Notes: a model not told the origin generated them from the sequence alone. Positions 42,177-51,108 are shown, counted from the first letter of the stretch. The stretch: DNA of 64,000 bases from Actinomycetota bacterium (GCA_016185305.1 JACPNV010000007.1:55931-119930), one strand, 5' to 3'. Numbers and translations: made by a program.

Positions 42177-43622
42177 ATGACCCTGACCGATGACCAGTAC
42201 AAGGTCGCTGATCTCAGCTTGGCCGAGTTCGGCCGCAAGGAGGTACGCCTCGCCGAGCACGAGATGCCCGGCCTCATGGCGTTGCGGGCCGAGTATGCCG
42301 ACGCCCAGCCGCTGGCCGGCGCCAAGATCACCGGCTCGTTGCACATGACCATCCAGACCGCGGTGCTGATCGAGACGCTCACTGCTCTCGGCGCCGACGT
42401 CCGCTGGTGTAGCTGCAACATCTTCTCCACCCAAGACCACGCGGCTGCGGCCGTCGTCGTCGGTGCCACCGGCACCGTCGAGGCGCCCGCCGGCGTGCCG
42501 GTCTTCGCATGGAAGGGAGAGACCCTCGAGGAGTACTGGTGGTGCACCGAGCAGGTGCTGCGCTGGCCCGACGGTGAGGGCCCGAACATGATCCTCGACG
42601 ATGGGGGCGACGCCACGCTGCTGGTCCACAAAGGCGCGGAGTACGAGCGGGCCGGTGCCGTGCCCGAGCCCACCGAAGACGACTCAGAGGAGTGGGCGGT
42701 CGTGCTCGGCGTCTTGCGCAAGACCGTCGCCGCCGAGCCGAAGCTGTGGCAGGGCATCGCCGCGCAGATCAAGGGCGTGACCGAAGAGACCACCACCGGC
42801 GTGCACCGGCTCTACCAGATGCAAGAAGAAGGGACGTTGCTGTTCCCCGCGATCAACGTCAACGACTCGGTGACCAAGTCCAAGTTCGACAACCTCTACG
42901 GCTGCCGCCACTCGTTGATCGACGGCATCAACCGGGCCACCGACGTGATGATCGGCGGCAAGGTGGCACTCGTGTGCGGGTACGGCGACGTCGGCAAGGG
43001 CTGCGCGGCCTCACTGCGCGGCCAGGGTGCCCGCGTCATCGTCACCGAGGTCGACCCCATCTGCGCGCTGCAAGCGGCGATGGAGGGCTACGAGGTCAAG
43101 CGACTCGAGGATGTGCTCGACATCGTCGACATCTACGTGAGCTGCACCGGCAACAAAGACATCATCACCGCCGAGCACATGGCCCGCATGAAGCATCAGG
43201 CGATCGTGGGAAACATCGGCCACTTCGACAACGAGATCGACATGGCCGGTCTCAAGAAGCTGAGCGACGTGCAACGGGTGAACATCAAGCCGCAGGTCGA
43301 CGAATACGTCTTCCCCGACGGCCACTCGGTGATCGTCCTCGCCGAAGGTCGCCTGCTGAACCTCGGCTGCGCGACCGGCCACCCGAGCTTCGTGATGTCG
43401 AACAGCTTCTCCAACCAGACGATCGCCCAGATCGAGCTGTTCAACAACAACGACGACTACAACAAGGAGGTCTACGTGCTACCCAAGCGCCTCGATGAGA
43501 AGGTGGCCCGGCTCCACCTCGACGCGCTGGGCGTGCGCCTCACCGAACTGTCGAAGGAGCAAGCCGACTACATCGGCGTCCCGCAAGCGGGCCCGTACAA
43601 GTCCGACCACTACCGGTACTGA
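42177..43622 (+). CDS. ahcY: S-adenosylhomocysteine hydrolase
   Basis: A 481-residue NAD-dependent enzyme that splits S-adenosylhomocysteine into adenosine and homocysteine and so relieves product inhibition of methyltransferases. The catalytic and binding segments [26 protein letters not shown] and the NAD motif [13 protein letters not shown] are present, as is the C-terminal KSDHYRY with the conserved Lys and Tyr. It carries the roughly 40-residue insertion near residue 150-195 typical of actinobacterial and plant forms. The ATG at 42177 is 5 nt after GGAGG, which lies in a stem of the leader. A strong hairpin follows the stop. Confidence 0.96.
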   Translation: MTLTDDQYKVADLSLAEFGRKEVRLAEHEMPGLMALRAEYADAQPLAGAKITGSLHMTIQTAVLIETLTALGADVRWCSCNIFSTQDHAAAAVVVGATGTVEAPAGVPVFAWKGETLEEYWWCTEQVLRWPDGEGPNMILDDGGDATLLVHKGAEYERAGAVPEPTEDDSEEWAVVLGVLRKTVAAEPKLWQGIAAQIKGVTEETTTGVHRLYQMQEEGTLLFPAINVNDSVTKSKFDNLYGCRHSLIDGINRATDVMIGGKVALVCGYGDVGKGCAASLRGQGARVIVTEVDPICALQAAMEGYEVKRLEDVLDIVDIYVSCTGNKDIITAEHMARMKHQAIVGNIGHFDNEIDMAGLKKLSDVQRVNIKPQVDEYVFPDGHSVIVLAEGRLLNLGCATGHPSFVMSNSFSNQTIAQIELFNNNDDYNKEVYVLPKRLDEKVARLHLDALGVRLTELSKEQADYIGVPQAGPYKSDHYRY

Positions 43623-44979
43623 GAGCCACGGCACGAAGCAACAACCCCCGAACTGGGCCGTCGGCCGCGCCGAAATCGGCGCGGCCGGTCGACGCCGGCG
43701 CTTGCGGGATGAGCGCGGCGGCGAGCCCGTCGAACCGAAGCGAGCCCAGCCCGCTCGCGTTGTCGTAGCCGGCGCCGGCGCTGCAGCAGCCGACCGCACC
43801 CCACAGGTCGTTTGAGCCGATCGTGATGTCCCGGAAGACCTTGGCGTAGTCGGTCTTCGCCAAGCGGTAGAGGATGGGCGAGAGGAACCCGGGCTTGGCG
43901 ACACCGTTCGCCTGCAGGGCAGAGAGGACGACGGCCCACGAGCCGGCGGTGAACGGCGATGCCGCGCTGGTGCCGAACCAGAAGCCGTTGTCGATCCCGT
44001 CGGTGTAGTACGGCGTGCCCGCGAGCGCGACGACGTCGGGGAACTGGCGGCGCCCGCCGGTGAGGCCGTAGGCCGATTGCCATGACGGCATGTCGAAGAA
44101 CTCGCTCGTACCGCCACCGCCCCCGTCCTTGGACGTCGTGTTCGGGTTGGGCTCGTTCCACACGACCTCCGAATCGACGACCCCAGACCCGTCGGATTGG
44201 CGGGTGCGGGTCATCTGCGTGCCGCCAACGGCGACGGCCCAGGGGGAGCTGGCCGGAAAGCCGATGGCGGCCACGTTGAACCCCGGTGCGCCATCGGCGA
44301 CGGGATGGCTCGCGCACGCGGATGACCCCGAATCGCCGGCCGCGAAGAACACGGAGATGCCCCTGGACGCCGCCTCTTCCAGGGCGCGGTTCATGCTGTC
44401 GAGGTAGCCGGGGTTGTCGGTGTTCTCCTTCGTCTCGCAGCCGCCGAAGCTGACCGAGATGGCGTCGACCTGCTGCCCGCCGGTGTTCGCCGGGTTCACG
44501 GCTTGTTCCAGCAGTGCCTCGATCGGTAGCTGCACATCGCGGCGGTTCGAGAACAGGTAGAGCCCTTCGAGCTTCGGTGCGGCGGTGAGCGCAACCTCCA
44601 CGTCGAGCGTCGCCTCGCCGGCCACCGCGGGTTCGGCGCCCGTGCCGATCGTCGTGACGGTGACCGGTGCGGTGATGCCCTGGCAGCTCTTGAAGCGAGC
44701 GACCTCGGTCATGTCGGGGATCTCGTGCGGGTCGAGCAGCGCCATGCGGATGCCCTGCCCCTGGTAGCCCGCGTGCCACAACGGCGTCAGGCCATAGAGG
44801 TCGGCCATCTGGTTCGGCGCGAACGCCCGCGGGAGCGGCGTCGTGAAGCAGCTCCCGATCGGCGCGCCGAACGGCCGGGTGGTGCCGGGATCGACGGTTG
44901 CCGCGCTCGAGGGGAGCGACGGCAGCACGACGGCGGCGACGGCGGCAAGGGCGACGAGTGGAGAGATGCGGCGAAGCAT
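43540..44979 (-). CDS. Sedolisin (S53) family serine-carboxyl peptidase, secreted
   Basis: A 479-residue protein with a signal peptide (residues 1-27, cleavage near SSAA). The S53 catalytic set is visible: Glu122 and Asp126 in GEATLDVEV, Asp216 in AAGDSGSS (oxyanion) and Ser338 in FGTSAASP. The calcium site is [10 protein letters not shown] with [12 protein letters not shown]. No long activation pro-domain is present, unlike kumamolisin, so it belongs to the short pseudomonalisin-like or degenerate group. After residue about 425 the sequence is low-complexity; the last 83 nt run antisense through the end of ahcY, crossing its terminator hairpin. TAGGGT lies 6 nt before the ATG. Confidence 0.85.
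   Translation of the reverse strand: MLRRISPLVALAAVAAVVLPSLPSSAATVDPGTTRPFGAPIGSCFTTPLPRAFAPNQMADLYGLTPLWHAGYQGQGIRMALLDPHEIPDMTEVARFKSCQGITAPVTVTTIGTGAEPAVAGEATLDVEVALTAAPKLEGLYLFSNRRDVQLPIEALLEQAVNPANTGGQQVDAISVSFGGCETKENTDNPGYLDSMNRALEEAASRGISVFFAAGDSGSSACASHPVADGAPGFNVAAIGFPASSPWAVAVGGTQMTRTRQSDGSGVVDSEVVWNEPNPNTTSKDGGGGGTSEFFDMPSWQSAYGLTGGRRQFPDVVALAGTPYYTDGIDNGFWFGTSAASPFTAGSWAVVLSALQANGVAKPGFLSPILYRLAKTDYAKVFRDITIGSNDLWGAVGCCSAGAGYDNASGLGSLRFDGLAAALIPQAPASTGRADFGAADGPVRGLLLRAVALSTGSGRTCTGPLAGRRCSRLAPSTVR
43662..43687. terminator. 12-bp stem hairpin after ahcY
   Basis: CGGCCGCGCCGA (43662-43673) pairs perfectly with TCGGCGCGGCCG (43676-43687). It lies 39 nt after the ahcY stop and inside the tail of the opposing S53 reading frame. 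Confidence 0.65.
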
Positions 44980-44985
44980 CCGCGA

Positions 44986-44991
44986 ACCCTA
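44986..44991 (-). promoter_or_regulatory. -10-like TAGGGT, 6 nt before S53 peptidase ATG
   Basis: TAGGGT-N6-ATG on the minus strand; fits a leaderless promoter divergent from the TetR gene. Confidence 0.5.
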
Positions 44992-45044
44992 GCCACGGCG
45001 TTCGCGTGGATCGCGGTCGGTAGGGGCGCACACCCCCAGGCAAC

Positions 45045-45050
45045 TAAACT
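45045..45050 (+). promoter_or_regulatory. -10-like TAAACT, 6 nt before TetR GTG
   Basis: TAAACT-N6-GTG; fits a leaderless promoter. No operator-like palindrome was seen at this start, so autoregulation is not evident. Confidence 0.5.
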
Positions 45051-45056
45051 CTCGCC

Positions 45057-45554
45057 GTGCGTGCGCCTGTCACCCGGCAGCAGATCCTCGACAGTGCGCT
45101 CGGGTTGATGGCGCACCACGGGTTCGTGGCGATGTCGATGCGCGAGCTGGCATCCGCGTGCGGGTGCAACGTGGCCATCCTCTACCGGCACTTCGAGTCG
45201 AAGGAGGCGATCCTCGAGGCGGTCGTCGCCGAGCGGCGCCGCCGTGTCTTCATCTTCTTGGGGGAAGGGATACGCTCGAACGACCGGGTGATCGCGCTGC
45301 GCGACGATCTGTGGCGCGCGACCGAGCAGGCGTACCGGCGCTGGCTCCTCACGCTCTTCCCCCAGTTGCACGGCCGCCGCGAGCTCCGCGCGATCGCTCG
45401 CACCATCCGCACGCTGGTCCAGGGCGCTTACGGCGAGCTGGTGATGGTTCCCGGCGACCGCCGGCGAGCACTTCGAGCGCGTAGCAAGGAGCTCGCCAAG
45501 GTCATCGCCCCCGCCCTCGGCCCCGCCCCCGCCCCCGCCCCCGCCCTCGTCTGA
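45057..45554 (+). CDS. TetR family transcriptional regulator
   Basis: A 165-residue regulator. The N-terminal HTH is clear: RQQILDSALGLMAHHGF, then SMRELASACGCNVAILYRHFESKEAIL. The C-terminal ligand-binding part is short, about 115 residues against the usual 130-150, and ends in a Pro-Ala repeat (GPAPAPAPA) encoded by CCCCGC repeats at 45512-45547, which may have replaced or fused onto the original end. It faces the P450 gene convergently. It is a candidate to bind the palindrome between the P450 and SDR genes, but nothing in the sequence proves this. Confidence 0.85.
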   Translation: MRAPVTRQQILDSALGLMAHHGFVAMSMRELASACGCNVAILYRHFESKEAILEAVVAERRRRVFIFLGEGIRSNDRVIALRDDLWRATEQAYRRWLLTLFPQLHGRRELRAIARTIRTLVQGAYGELVMVPGDRRRALRARSKELAKVIAPALGPAPAPAPALV

Positions 45555-45584
45555 GAAGAGCACGCACAGGTCTCCATGCGGGCA

Positions 45585-46844
45585 TCACGCGCGCTCCCTC
45601 GCGTGCAGGCGGACGGGCATGTGGCGCAGGCCGGTGTGCTTGTTCGAACGCACCCACTCGACCGGACCGGTCGGCTCGACCGACTCGACCCGATCGAGCA
45701 ACACGTCGAACATCAAGCGGATCTCCACCCGGGCGAGGTTGGCGCCGAGGCAGAAGTGCGACCCATGGCCGAACGCCAGGTGCCGGTTCGGGTCGCGGCG
45801 GATGTCGAACGTGAACGGCTCGACGAACGCATCGTCGTCGCGGTTGGCCGACGACCACCACAGCGTGACCTTGTCGCCGGTGCCGATCAGCTCACCCCCG
45901 ATCTCGACCTCACGTGTCGCCGTCCGCCGGTTGTACGACGTCGACGACGCCCACCGCAGGATCTCCTCGGTCGCGCTCGGCAGCAGCGCACGATCAGCCC
46001 GCAACGCTTTCCACTGATCAGGTTGCTCCAGCAACGCGAGCAGGCCGACGGCGATCGAGTTTCGCGTCGTCTCGCTGCCGGCTGCGATCAACAGGTTGAA
46101 GAACATCTGGAGCTCGAGCTCGGTGAGCGGGCCTCGCTCACCGCCCGGTCCTTCGATCTCGGCCAGGGCTGCCGCCGAGATGATGTCGTCAGCCGGGCAC
46201 GCGCGCTTCTGTTCGACGAGCCACGTGCCGTACTCGAACATCTCGGCCGACGCCTGTTGCTGTCTGGCGGTTTGCTCGCCGAGGTCGTGGTCGTCGTAGT
46301 CGAGCGTGGCGTTCGCCCAGCCGAACAGCCGGTGGCGGTCCGACTGGGGCACGCCCATCAGCCGGGCGATCGCCTGCAGCGGGAGCTCGGCGGCGACGTC
46401 GACCAGGAAGTCGCATTCGCCCCTCCGCACGGCCTCGTCCACGATCGCGATCGTCCGCTCGCGGAGCTCGGCCTCCATGTTCGCCAATGACCGGGGCGAC
46501 ACGGACGGCGTGACGAGCTTCCGGATCCGTTGATGACGTGGATCGTCCATCATGTTCAGCAGCACACCCGCGGCGAAGCCGGCGGGAAGGTCTTCGATCA
46601 GCGTGCCCCCGTCGCCGCGACCGCCGCCCCCGACGGACGAGAACGTGTCGCTGTCGCTCGCGGCGGCGTGGATCTCGGCGTAGCGCGACAACACCCAGAA
46701 CCCTTCATCGTCGGGCGTGTGCTCGGTCGCGGGATGCCACCAGACCGGCGCCTCGCGCCGGAGCGTCGTGAACGTGTCGTGGGGGAACCCGTCCGCGAAG
46801 CGATCGAGATCGGTGAGATCGATGCCTCTCGTCGCGGTGGTCAC
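45585..46844 (-). CDS. Cytochrome P450 (CYP125/CYP142-like)
   Basis: A 419-residue soluble P450. The heme Cys365 lies in FGHGSHFCLGANLAR, the ExxR pair is Glu294/Arg297 in TEEILRW, and the I-helix has AAGSETTRNS. The phrases NLLIAAGSETTRN and WASSTSYNRRTAT-like segments are closest to actinobacterial CYP125/CYP142/CYP123-type enzymes, several of which oxidise steroid or terpenoid side chains; the substrate here is inferred only loosely. Electron partners are not encoded nearby. The GTG at 46844 has GGAGG 6 nt upstream and an operator-like palindrome right behind it. Divergent from an SDR gene. Confidence 0.88.
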   Translation of the reverse strand: MTTATRGIDLTDLDRFADGFPHDTFTTLRREAPVWWHPATEHTPDDEGFWVLSRYAEIHAAASDSDTFSSVGGGGRGDGGTLIEDLPAGFAAGVLLNMMDDPRHQRIRKLVTPSVSPRSLANMEAELRERTIAIVDEAVRRGECDFLVDVAAELPLQAIARLMGVPQSDRHRLFGWANATLDYDDHDLGEQTARQQQASAEMFEYGTWLVEQKRACPADDIISAAALAEIEGPGGERGPLTELELQMFFNLLIAAGSETTRNSIAVGLLALLEQPDQWKALRADRALLPSATEEILRWASSTSYNRRTATREVEIGGELIGTGDKVTLWWSSANRDDDAFVEPFTFDIRRDPNRHLAFGHGSHFCLGANLARVEIRLMFDVLLDRVESVEPTGPVEWVRSNKHTGLRHMPVRLHARERA

Positions 46845-46855
46845 GCTGCGCCTCC

Positions 46856-46875
46856 GTGTAAACGATTGTTTACAC
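46856..46875. promoter_or_regulatory. Perfect 20-bp palindromic operator (GTGTAAAC-N4-GTTTACAC)
   Basis: GTGTAAAC (46856-46863), GATT, GTTTACAC (46868-46875). It lies 12 nt from the P450 start, adjacent to its ribosome binding site, and 134 nt before the SDR start. GTGTACAC at 46883-46890 may be a second half-site pair. The AT-rich symmetry is typical of TetR family operators; a single site could control both genes. Confidence 0.65.
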
Positions 46876-47009
46876 CAGCGTTGTGTACACGAGCTCCCGA
46901 ACCTGGTCAAGGCCCGGCCGGGCTTGGGAGGCGACGCACGTCCCGGCGTAGGCTGCAACCCGGCAGGGGGAGCGCGGCCGGACGCGACGTCCCGAACAAG
47001 GGGGGACCA

Positions 47010-47870
47010 GTGGAGGATCTCGAAGGCAAGGTCGCCGTGGTCACGGGCGCGGCCAGCGGCATCGGCTGGGCGCTGGCGCGGCGCTTCGGCGCCGAGGGCA
47101 TGAAGGTCGTGCTCGCCGACGTCGAGGAGGACGCCCTTGGGTCGCGGGTGGCGGAGTTGGGCGACACCACCGACGTCACGTCCATGGTCTGCGATGTCTC
47201 CCGCCTCGACGATGTGCTCGCGTTGCGAGATCACGCGAACGAGACCTTCGGCGCCGTGCATGTGGTGTGCAACAACGCCGGTGTCGGTGGCGGTGGGCCG
47301 ATGGAATCGCTCACCGAGAACGACTGGTCCTGGGTGCTCGGTGTGAACTTGTGGGGCGTCATCCATGGCGTGCAGGCCTTCCTCCCGGGCTTGCTCGCAC
47401 AGGGCGAAGGACACGTCGTCAACACCGCCTCGGTCGCCGGCCTTTTCTCGGCGCCGTTCATGGGCCCCTACAACGTGAGCAAGTTCGGTGTCGTCACACT
47501 GAGCGAGACGCTCTACAACGAGCTCGCCATGTCCGGCTCGGACGTCGGTGTGTCCGTGCTCTGCCCATCGTGGGTAGCGACCAACATCGCTGCCTCGGCG
47601 CGCAACCGGCCCGAGTCGCTGCTCAACGAGGTCGCCGAGGGCGAGGTCGCCGAGACCCCCGACGATCCGAGCCGCGGCATGGCCGAGATGCTCGGACAGT
47701 TCATCACCGACAGAGGAATGGCGCCCGAAGACGTGGCCGCGAAGGTCGTCGACGCGGTGCGAACCAAGCGCTTCTACATCCTCACCCACGACGACAGCGC
47801 TCCCGCGGTGCGACTGCGGATGGAGGCAATCCTCAACGGCCAGCCTCCGCCCTTCCTCGTGCCGCAATGA
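47010..47870 (+). CDS. SDR family oxidoreductase
   Basis: A 286-residue classical short-chain dehydrogenase. The Rossmann motif is TGAASGIG (cofactor preference NAD or NADP not certain), NNAG is present as CNNAGVGG, and the catalytic Ser, Tyr and Lys lie in VVNTASVAG and YNVSK. An extra 30 residues after the substrate loop (PDDPSRGMAEMLGQ) lengthen the C-terminus. It likely oxidises or reduces an alcohol/ketone, possibly in the same pathway as the divergent P450. The GTG at 47010 follows GGGGGA. Its stop overlaps the deacetylase ATG (ATGA). Confidence 0.88.
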   Translation: MEDLEGKVAVVTGAASGIGWALARRFGAEGMKVVLADVEEDALGSRVAELGDTTDVTSMVCDVSRLDDVLALRDHANETFGAVHVVCNNAGVGGGGPMESLTENDWSWVLGVNLWGVIHGVQAFLPGLLAQGEGHVVNTASVAGLFSAPFMGPYNVSKFGVVTLSETLYNELAMSGSDVGVSVLCPSWVATNIAASARNRPESLLNEVAEGEVAETPDDPSRGMAEMLGQFITDRGMAPEDVAAKVVDAVRTKRFYILTHDDSAPAVRLRMEAILNGQPPPFLVPQ

Positions 47871-48826
47871 CGCCACCGATCTCGTTCACCTTCGACCTGG
47901 AAGACCATCGGCCCGCGCCGACCTGGAAGGCCCGCTACCCCGAACACACGCGGCGCCTGCTCGACTTCCTGGATGAGCGCGCGATCCGTGCCACCGTGTT
48001 CGTGGTGGGACGGGTGGCCGAGCGCAGCCCCGATGTCGTGCGCGAGGTCGCCGACCGAGGCCACGAGGTCGGCCTCCACAACTTCGAGCACTGGGCGCTG
48101 TTCAGTTGCGTGCCGTCCGCGTTTCGCGAGAAGACGGCGCGCTGCAAGGCGATGCTCGAAGACCTGACGGGGCGCGAGGTGGCGGGCTTCCGCGCTCCAG
48201 CCGGCACGCTGATGCCGACCACGTATTGGGCCACCGAAGTGCTGGCCGAGCTCGGCTTCCGGTACTCGGCGAGCGTGCTGCCGGTGCAGACCTACGGCGT
48301 GGGCTTCCCGGGCTGCCCGGCCGAACCGTTCCGCTGGCCGTCCGGCCTGCTTGAAGCGCCATGCCCGTGCGTCGGCGTCGGCCCGGTCGGGCTGCCGATC
48401 ATGGGCGGGACGTTCCTCCGCGTCCTGCCCTTGCCGCTCGTGCGGCTCGGCATGCGCCGCCTCCCCGCGGGCTCGGCGCCCTGGGTCTACGCGCACCCCT
48501 ACGACATCGACAGCCTCGAGCGGTTCTGGGTGGTGCCCGAGGTGCACCTCTGGGGCAGCCTGCTCCTGTGGATCAATCGCGGCCTCATGCTGCGCAAGCT
48601 CGACCGTCTCGTGACAGGCCGAACCGCCGACCCGCTCGGTGAGCGGCTGGCCGCGCTGGACCGCGCCGGTCGCATCCCCGATTGGGCGCCGGAGCGCGTG
48701 CTTGGGGCCGACCCCGGCCCGGTGGCGAAGCTCCTGCGTCGTGAGCGCACCGTCCGAGGCTTGACCCCACCCGACCGGGTGCTCGAGCGCGAGCTCACCG
48801 GCGCGGCGCGGGCCGCCGACGGCTGA
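47867..48826 (+). CDS. Polysaccharide deacetylase (NodB-homology)
   Basis: A 319-residue CE4-type protein. Motif 1 is FTFDLEDH (Asp-x-Glu-Asp form), motif 2 HEVGLHNFEH (two metal His) and motif 3 GFRAPAGT; a late HPYDIDS supplies the usual His. This form resembles the group attached to DUF3473 that acts on exopolysaccharide, rather than typical chitin deacetylases. No signal peptide is visible, so it is probably cytoplasmic or works on lipid-linked sugars. It is coupled to the SDR gene through an ATGA overlap, and mtnA follows 4 nt later. Confidence 0.82.
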   Translation: MTPPISFTFDLEDHRPAPTWKARYPEHTRRLLDFLDERAIRATVFVVGRVAERSPDVVREVADRGHEVGLHNFEHWALFSCVPSAFREKTARCKAMLEDLTGREVAGFRAPAGTLMPTTYWATEVLAELGFRYSASVLPVQTYGVGFPGCPAEPFRWPSGLLEAPCPCVGVGPVGLPIMGGTFLRVLPLPLVRLGMRRLPAGSAPWVYAHPYDIDSLERFWVVPEVHLWGSLLLWINRGLMLRKLDRLVTGRTADPLGERLAALDRAGRIPDWAPERVLGADPGPVAKLLRRERTVRGLTPPDRVLERELTGAARAADG

Positions 48827-48830
48827 CATC

Positions 48831-49826
48831 GTGGCCGGCGATCCCATACCGCCCACCATCGAATGGGTTGGCGACCGCATTCGCCTCATCGATCAGCGCC
48901 GCCTGCCGGGCGAGCTCACCGTCATCGACGTCACGAGCGTCGGGCAGCTCTGCGATCTCATCTCGACGCTGGCGGTGCGGGGCGCGCCGGCGTTGGGCGC
49001 GGCCGGCGCCATGGGTGTCGCGCTGGCGTCGATGCACGACCTCGACATCGCAGCAACGGCCCGGCGGCTGAAGGCCACTCGGCCGACCGCCGTGAACCTC
49101 GCGTGGGGAGTGGACCGAGCCGTCGCGAGCGATGATCCGGTCGCGGAGGCCCAACGCATCGCGGCCGAGGATGTGGACACCAACCGCCGGCTCGGCGCGG
49201 CCGGCGCCGCGCTCGTGCCCGATGGCGCCAACGTTCTGACGCACTGCAACGCGGGCAGCCTCGCCTGCGTGGGCTATGGCACGGCGCTCGGTGTTCTCCG
49301 CGCTGCGAGCGAAGCCGGGAAGACGCTGCACGTGTGGGTGGACGAGACCCGCCCGCTGCTGCAAGGCGCACGCCTGACCGCGTGGGAGTTGCAGCGGCTG
49401 GCCATCCCCTGCACGCTGGTCATCGACGCGATGGCGGCATCGATCATGGCGGCCGGCGGCGTCGACCTCGTCGTGGTCGGTGCCGACCGCGTCGCCGCCA
49501 ACGGCGATGTGGCAAACAAGATCGGCACCTATGGCCTCGCAGTGCTGGCACGCCATCACCGCATCCCGTTCCACGTCGCCATGCCGTTGTCGACCATCGA
49601 TCCCGACACGGCCGACGGCGCGTCCATCGTCATCGAGCGTCGCGACCCGAACGAGGTCGTCGAGCTGGCCGGGCATCGTGTCGGTCCCGAAGGCATCGAC
49701 GTCGACAATCGTGCCTTCGACGTCACGCCGGCCGCGCTCGTCACGTCGTGGATCACCGATGTCGGCGTGGTCCGGTCACCCGCCGAGCTCCTGGTTGCTC
49801 GGCGGCGGCTGTCTCGACCGCTCTGA
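48831..49826 (+). CDS. mtnA: S-methyl-5-thioribose-1-phosphate isomerase
   Basis: A 331-residue MtnA of the methionine salvage pathway, converting methylthioribose-1-phosphate to methylthioribulose-1-phosphate. The family blocks RGAPALGAAGAMG, THCNAGSLACVGYGTALG (catalytic Cys) and VGADRVAANGDVANKIGT (catalytic Asp) are intact. No other salvage gene is in the window. The GTG at 48831 follows the deacetylase stop by 4 nt, so it is part of the SDR-deacetylase-mtnA run. eIF2B-like isomerases of the same fold are a remote alternative, but the active-site Cys and Asp favour MtnA. Confidence 0.92.
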   Translation: MAGDPIPPTIEWVGDRIRLIDQRRLPGELTVIDVTSVGQLCDLISTLAVRGAPALGAAGAMGVALASMHDLDIAATARRLKATRPTAVNLAWGVDRAVASDDPVAEAQRIAAEDVDTNRRLGAAGAALVPDGANVLTHCNAGSLACVGYGTALGVLRAASEAGKTLHVWVDETRPLLQGARLTAWELQRLAIPCTLVIDAMAASIMAAGGVDLVVVGADRVAANGDVANKIGTYGLAVLARHHRIPFHVAMPLSTIDPDTADGASIVIERRDPNEVVELAGHRVGPEGIDVDNRAFDVTPAALVTSWITDVGVVRSPAELLVARRRLSRPL

Positions 49827-49844
49827 TCTTCACCGTTTCGACCT

Positions 49845-49892
49845 CGATGGGCCGATGGGTCGATGGGCCGATGGGTCGATGGGGCGATGGCG
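49845..49892 (+). repeat. 8-bp tandem repeat upstream of comF
   Basis: Six units of CGATGGGN, with the last base alternating C, T, C, T, G before a final variant CGATGGCG. The alternation suggests a 16-bp higher-order unit. It lies between the mtnA stop and comF and is a candidate for length variation. Confidence 0.85.
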
Positions 49893-49920
49893 GAGGAGAA
49901 CCGTGCGCATCCTGGCGTCC

Positions 49921-49939
49921 GGGGTGCTTGTCGCACCCC
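49921..49939 (+). terminator. Hairpin between mtnA and comF
   Basis: GGGGTGC (49921-49927) and GCACCCC (49933-49939) form a perfect 7-bp stem with a TTGTC loop, 95 nt after the mtnA stop. It may end the mtnA transcript. Confidence 0.5.
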
Positions 49940-49944
49940 CTGGG

Positions 49945-49950
49945 TATGTT
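49945..49950 (+). promoter_or_regulatory. -10-like TATGTT, 6 nt before comF ATG
   Basis: TATGTT-N6-ATG, directly after the hairpin; supports a leaderless comF transcript beginning at 49957. Confidence 0.5.
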
Positions 49951-49956
49951 CGACCC

Positions 49957-50622
49957 ATGCTCTTCGCACCGGCTTGTGTGGCGTGTCGCCAGCCTGGGCG
50001 CGCCCTGTGCGAGGCATGCGCCGCCGAGCTCGAGCCCGCACTGGTGCTGCCGCCACCCGCCGGTGTCGAGTGGTGCGCCTCGCTGCTGGCCTACGACGGT
50101 CGCGGTCGCGACCTCGTCGTCAACCTCAAGTACCGCAACGCGCGCGAAGTTGTCGGTGTCGTCGTGCCTCCCCTCGCCGATCTCGTGGGGTTCGCGCCGA
50201 TTGCGCCCGACACGATCACGTGGGCGCCGACGACCGCAGCCCGGCGCCGGCGGCGCGGCTTCGACCAGGCCCGCCTGCTCGCTGCCGGCGTCGGTCGGCA
50301 TCTCGCCGTGCCAGTCGAGCCACTGCTCGAACGGCTGCCGAGCGCTCCCCAGACGGGCAGCGGCCTCGCCGATCGCCTCGATCGTCCTCGGTTCCGAGCG
50401 CGCGGCCGCGTTCCACCCGATGTGCTGGTCATTGACGATGTCCGTACGTCGGGCGGCACGCTTTCGGCGGCGGCCGCCGCCCTCGGAGCAAGGGGGGCCA
50501 AACGGATCATTGCGGTCACTCTGGCCCACACGCCTCTAAACCATCCGGCCCAGAACGCCGACAATGGGAAGCGATTGGCACCGGGCGTGTATCACAAAGG
50601 GATGGACGATGCAGCCGACTGA
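49957..50622 (+). CDS. comF: ComF family phosphoribosyltransferase-like protein
   Basis: A 221-residue ComF protein. The N-terminal zinc-ribbon cysteines are in CVACRQPGRALCEAC, followed by LAYDGRGRDLVVNLKYRNARE and the PRPP loop VLVIDDVRTSGGT. ComF takes part in DNA uptake in naturally competent bacteria and is also common in non-competent actinobacteria. I use the ATG at 49957 because of the TATGTT box, but the in-frame GTG at 49903, 4 nt after a strong GGAGGAG, would add 18 residues and is a real alternative. Its end overlaps the next small gene by 14 nt. Confidence 0.88.
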   Translation: MLFAPACVACRQPGRALCEACAAELEPALVLPPPAGVEWCASLLAYDGRGRDLVVNLKYRNAREVVGVVVPPLADLVGFAPIAPDTITWAPTTAARRRRRGFDQARLLAAGVGRHLAVPVEPLLERLPSAPQTGSGLADRLDRPRFRARGRVPPDVLVIDDVRTSGGTLSAAAAALGARGAKRIIAVTLAHTPLNHPAQNADNGKRLAPGVYHKGMDDAAD

Positions 50623-50881
50623 CACCCAGGTCCAACGGTCCTTGGCGGCGCTTCGGGATGACGAGGCGCCTCACGATCGTTTCGATCTCCACGAAGCCGA
50701 TCAGGAGCTGACGACCGAGCAACTCCCGAGCGGGCTGGTCGAGCAACTCGAGCGCACGCCGGCGGTCCGGCCCGAACGCCTCGCCGAAGCGCGTTTGCGC
50801 TTGGCAACAGGCGAGGTTCCGACAGCCGACGACCTGGCGAGCCGCATGGTCGGTCGCCTGGTCTGCGACCGGCTCCGCTGA
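50609..50881 (+). CDS. FlgM-like small protein (anti-sigma-28 family candidate)
   Basis: A 90-residue protein. The C-terminal half, VRPERLAEARLRLATGEVP and DDLASRMVGRLVCD, fits the FlgM pattern (R-x-EK-x-LK-x-I-x-G-x-Y, then a helix that clamps sigma-28). The first half is acidic and probably disordered, as in FlgM. No flagellar gene is in the window, so a flagellar role is not shown; it could serve another sigma factor. The ATG at 50609 overlaps comF by 14 nt. Confidence 0.55.
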   Translation: MQPTDTQVQRSLAALRDDEAPHDRFDLHEADQELTTEQLPSGLVEQLERTPAVRPERLAEARLRLATGEVPTADDLASRMVGRLVCDRLR

Positions 50882-51108
50882 TCGATCACCGGCGACCAGC
50901 GGTCCCGGTTTGTGAACGCGGCGAGAACGCTCGCCCGATCCGCACCTGCCCGGTGCGTCCCTTGACTCGGCCGCGTACGATGCGTTCATCGAGCATGTTC
51001 CACGGGAGCAGTGGGTACGTTCGACGGCGAGCGCGAACCCCACACACCGCACTGCCGCGGCGGCCGATCGTTGCATGTGTGCATCTCGCCTTTCGGGCGA
51101 GCAGTTCA
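50882..51108 (+). other. Non-coding stretch before the repeat pair
   Basis: No gene is seen in this part of the 532-bp gap before hpf. A hairpin CTCGCC (51085-51090)/GGCGAG (51096-51101) with a TTTCG loop sits at its right end, 8 nt before the first repeat copy. TTGACT at 50964-50969 resembles a -35 box without a convincing partner. Confidence 0.5.

Noticed and set aside
45512..45552. CCCCGC repeat at the end of the TetR gene as a separate element
   Set aside because: It is a simple-sequence run inside the coding frame, encoding Pro-Ala, with no dispersed copies seen.
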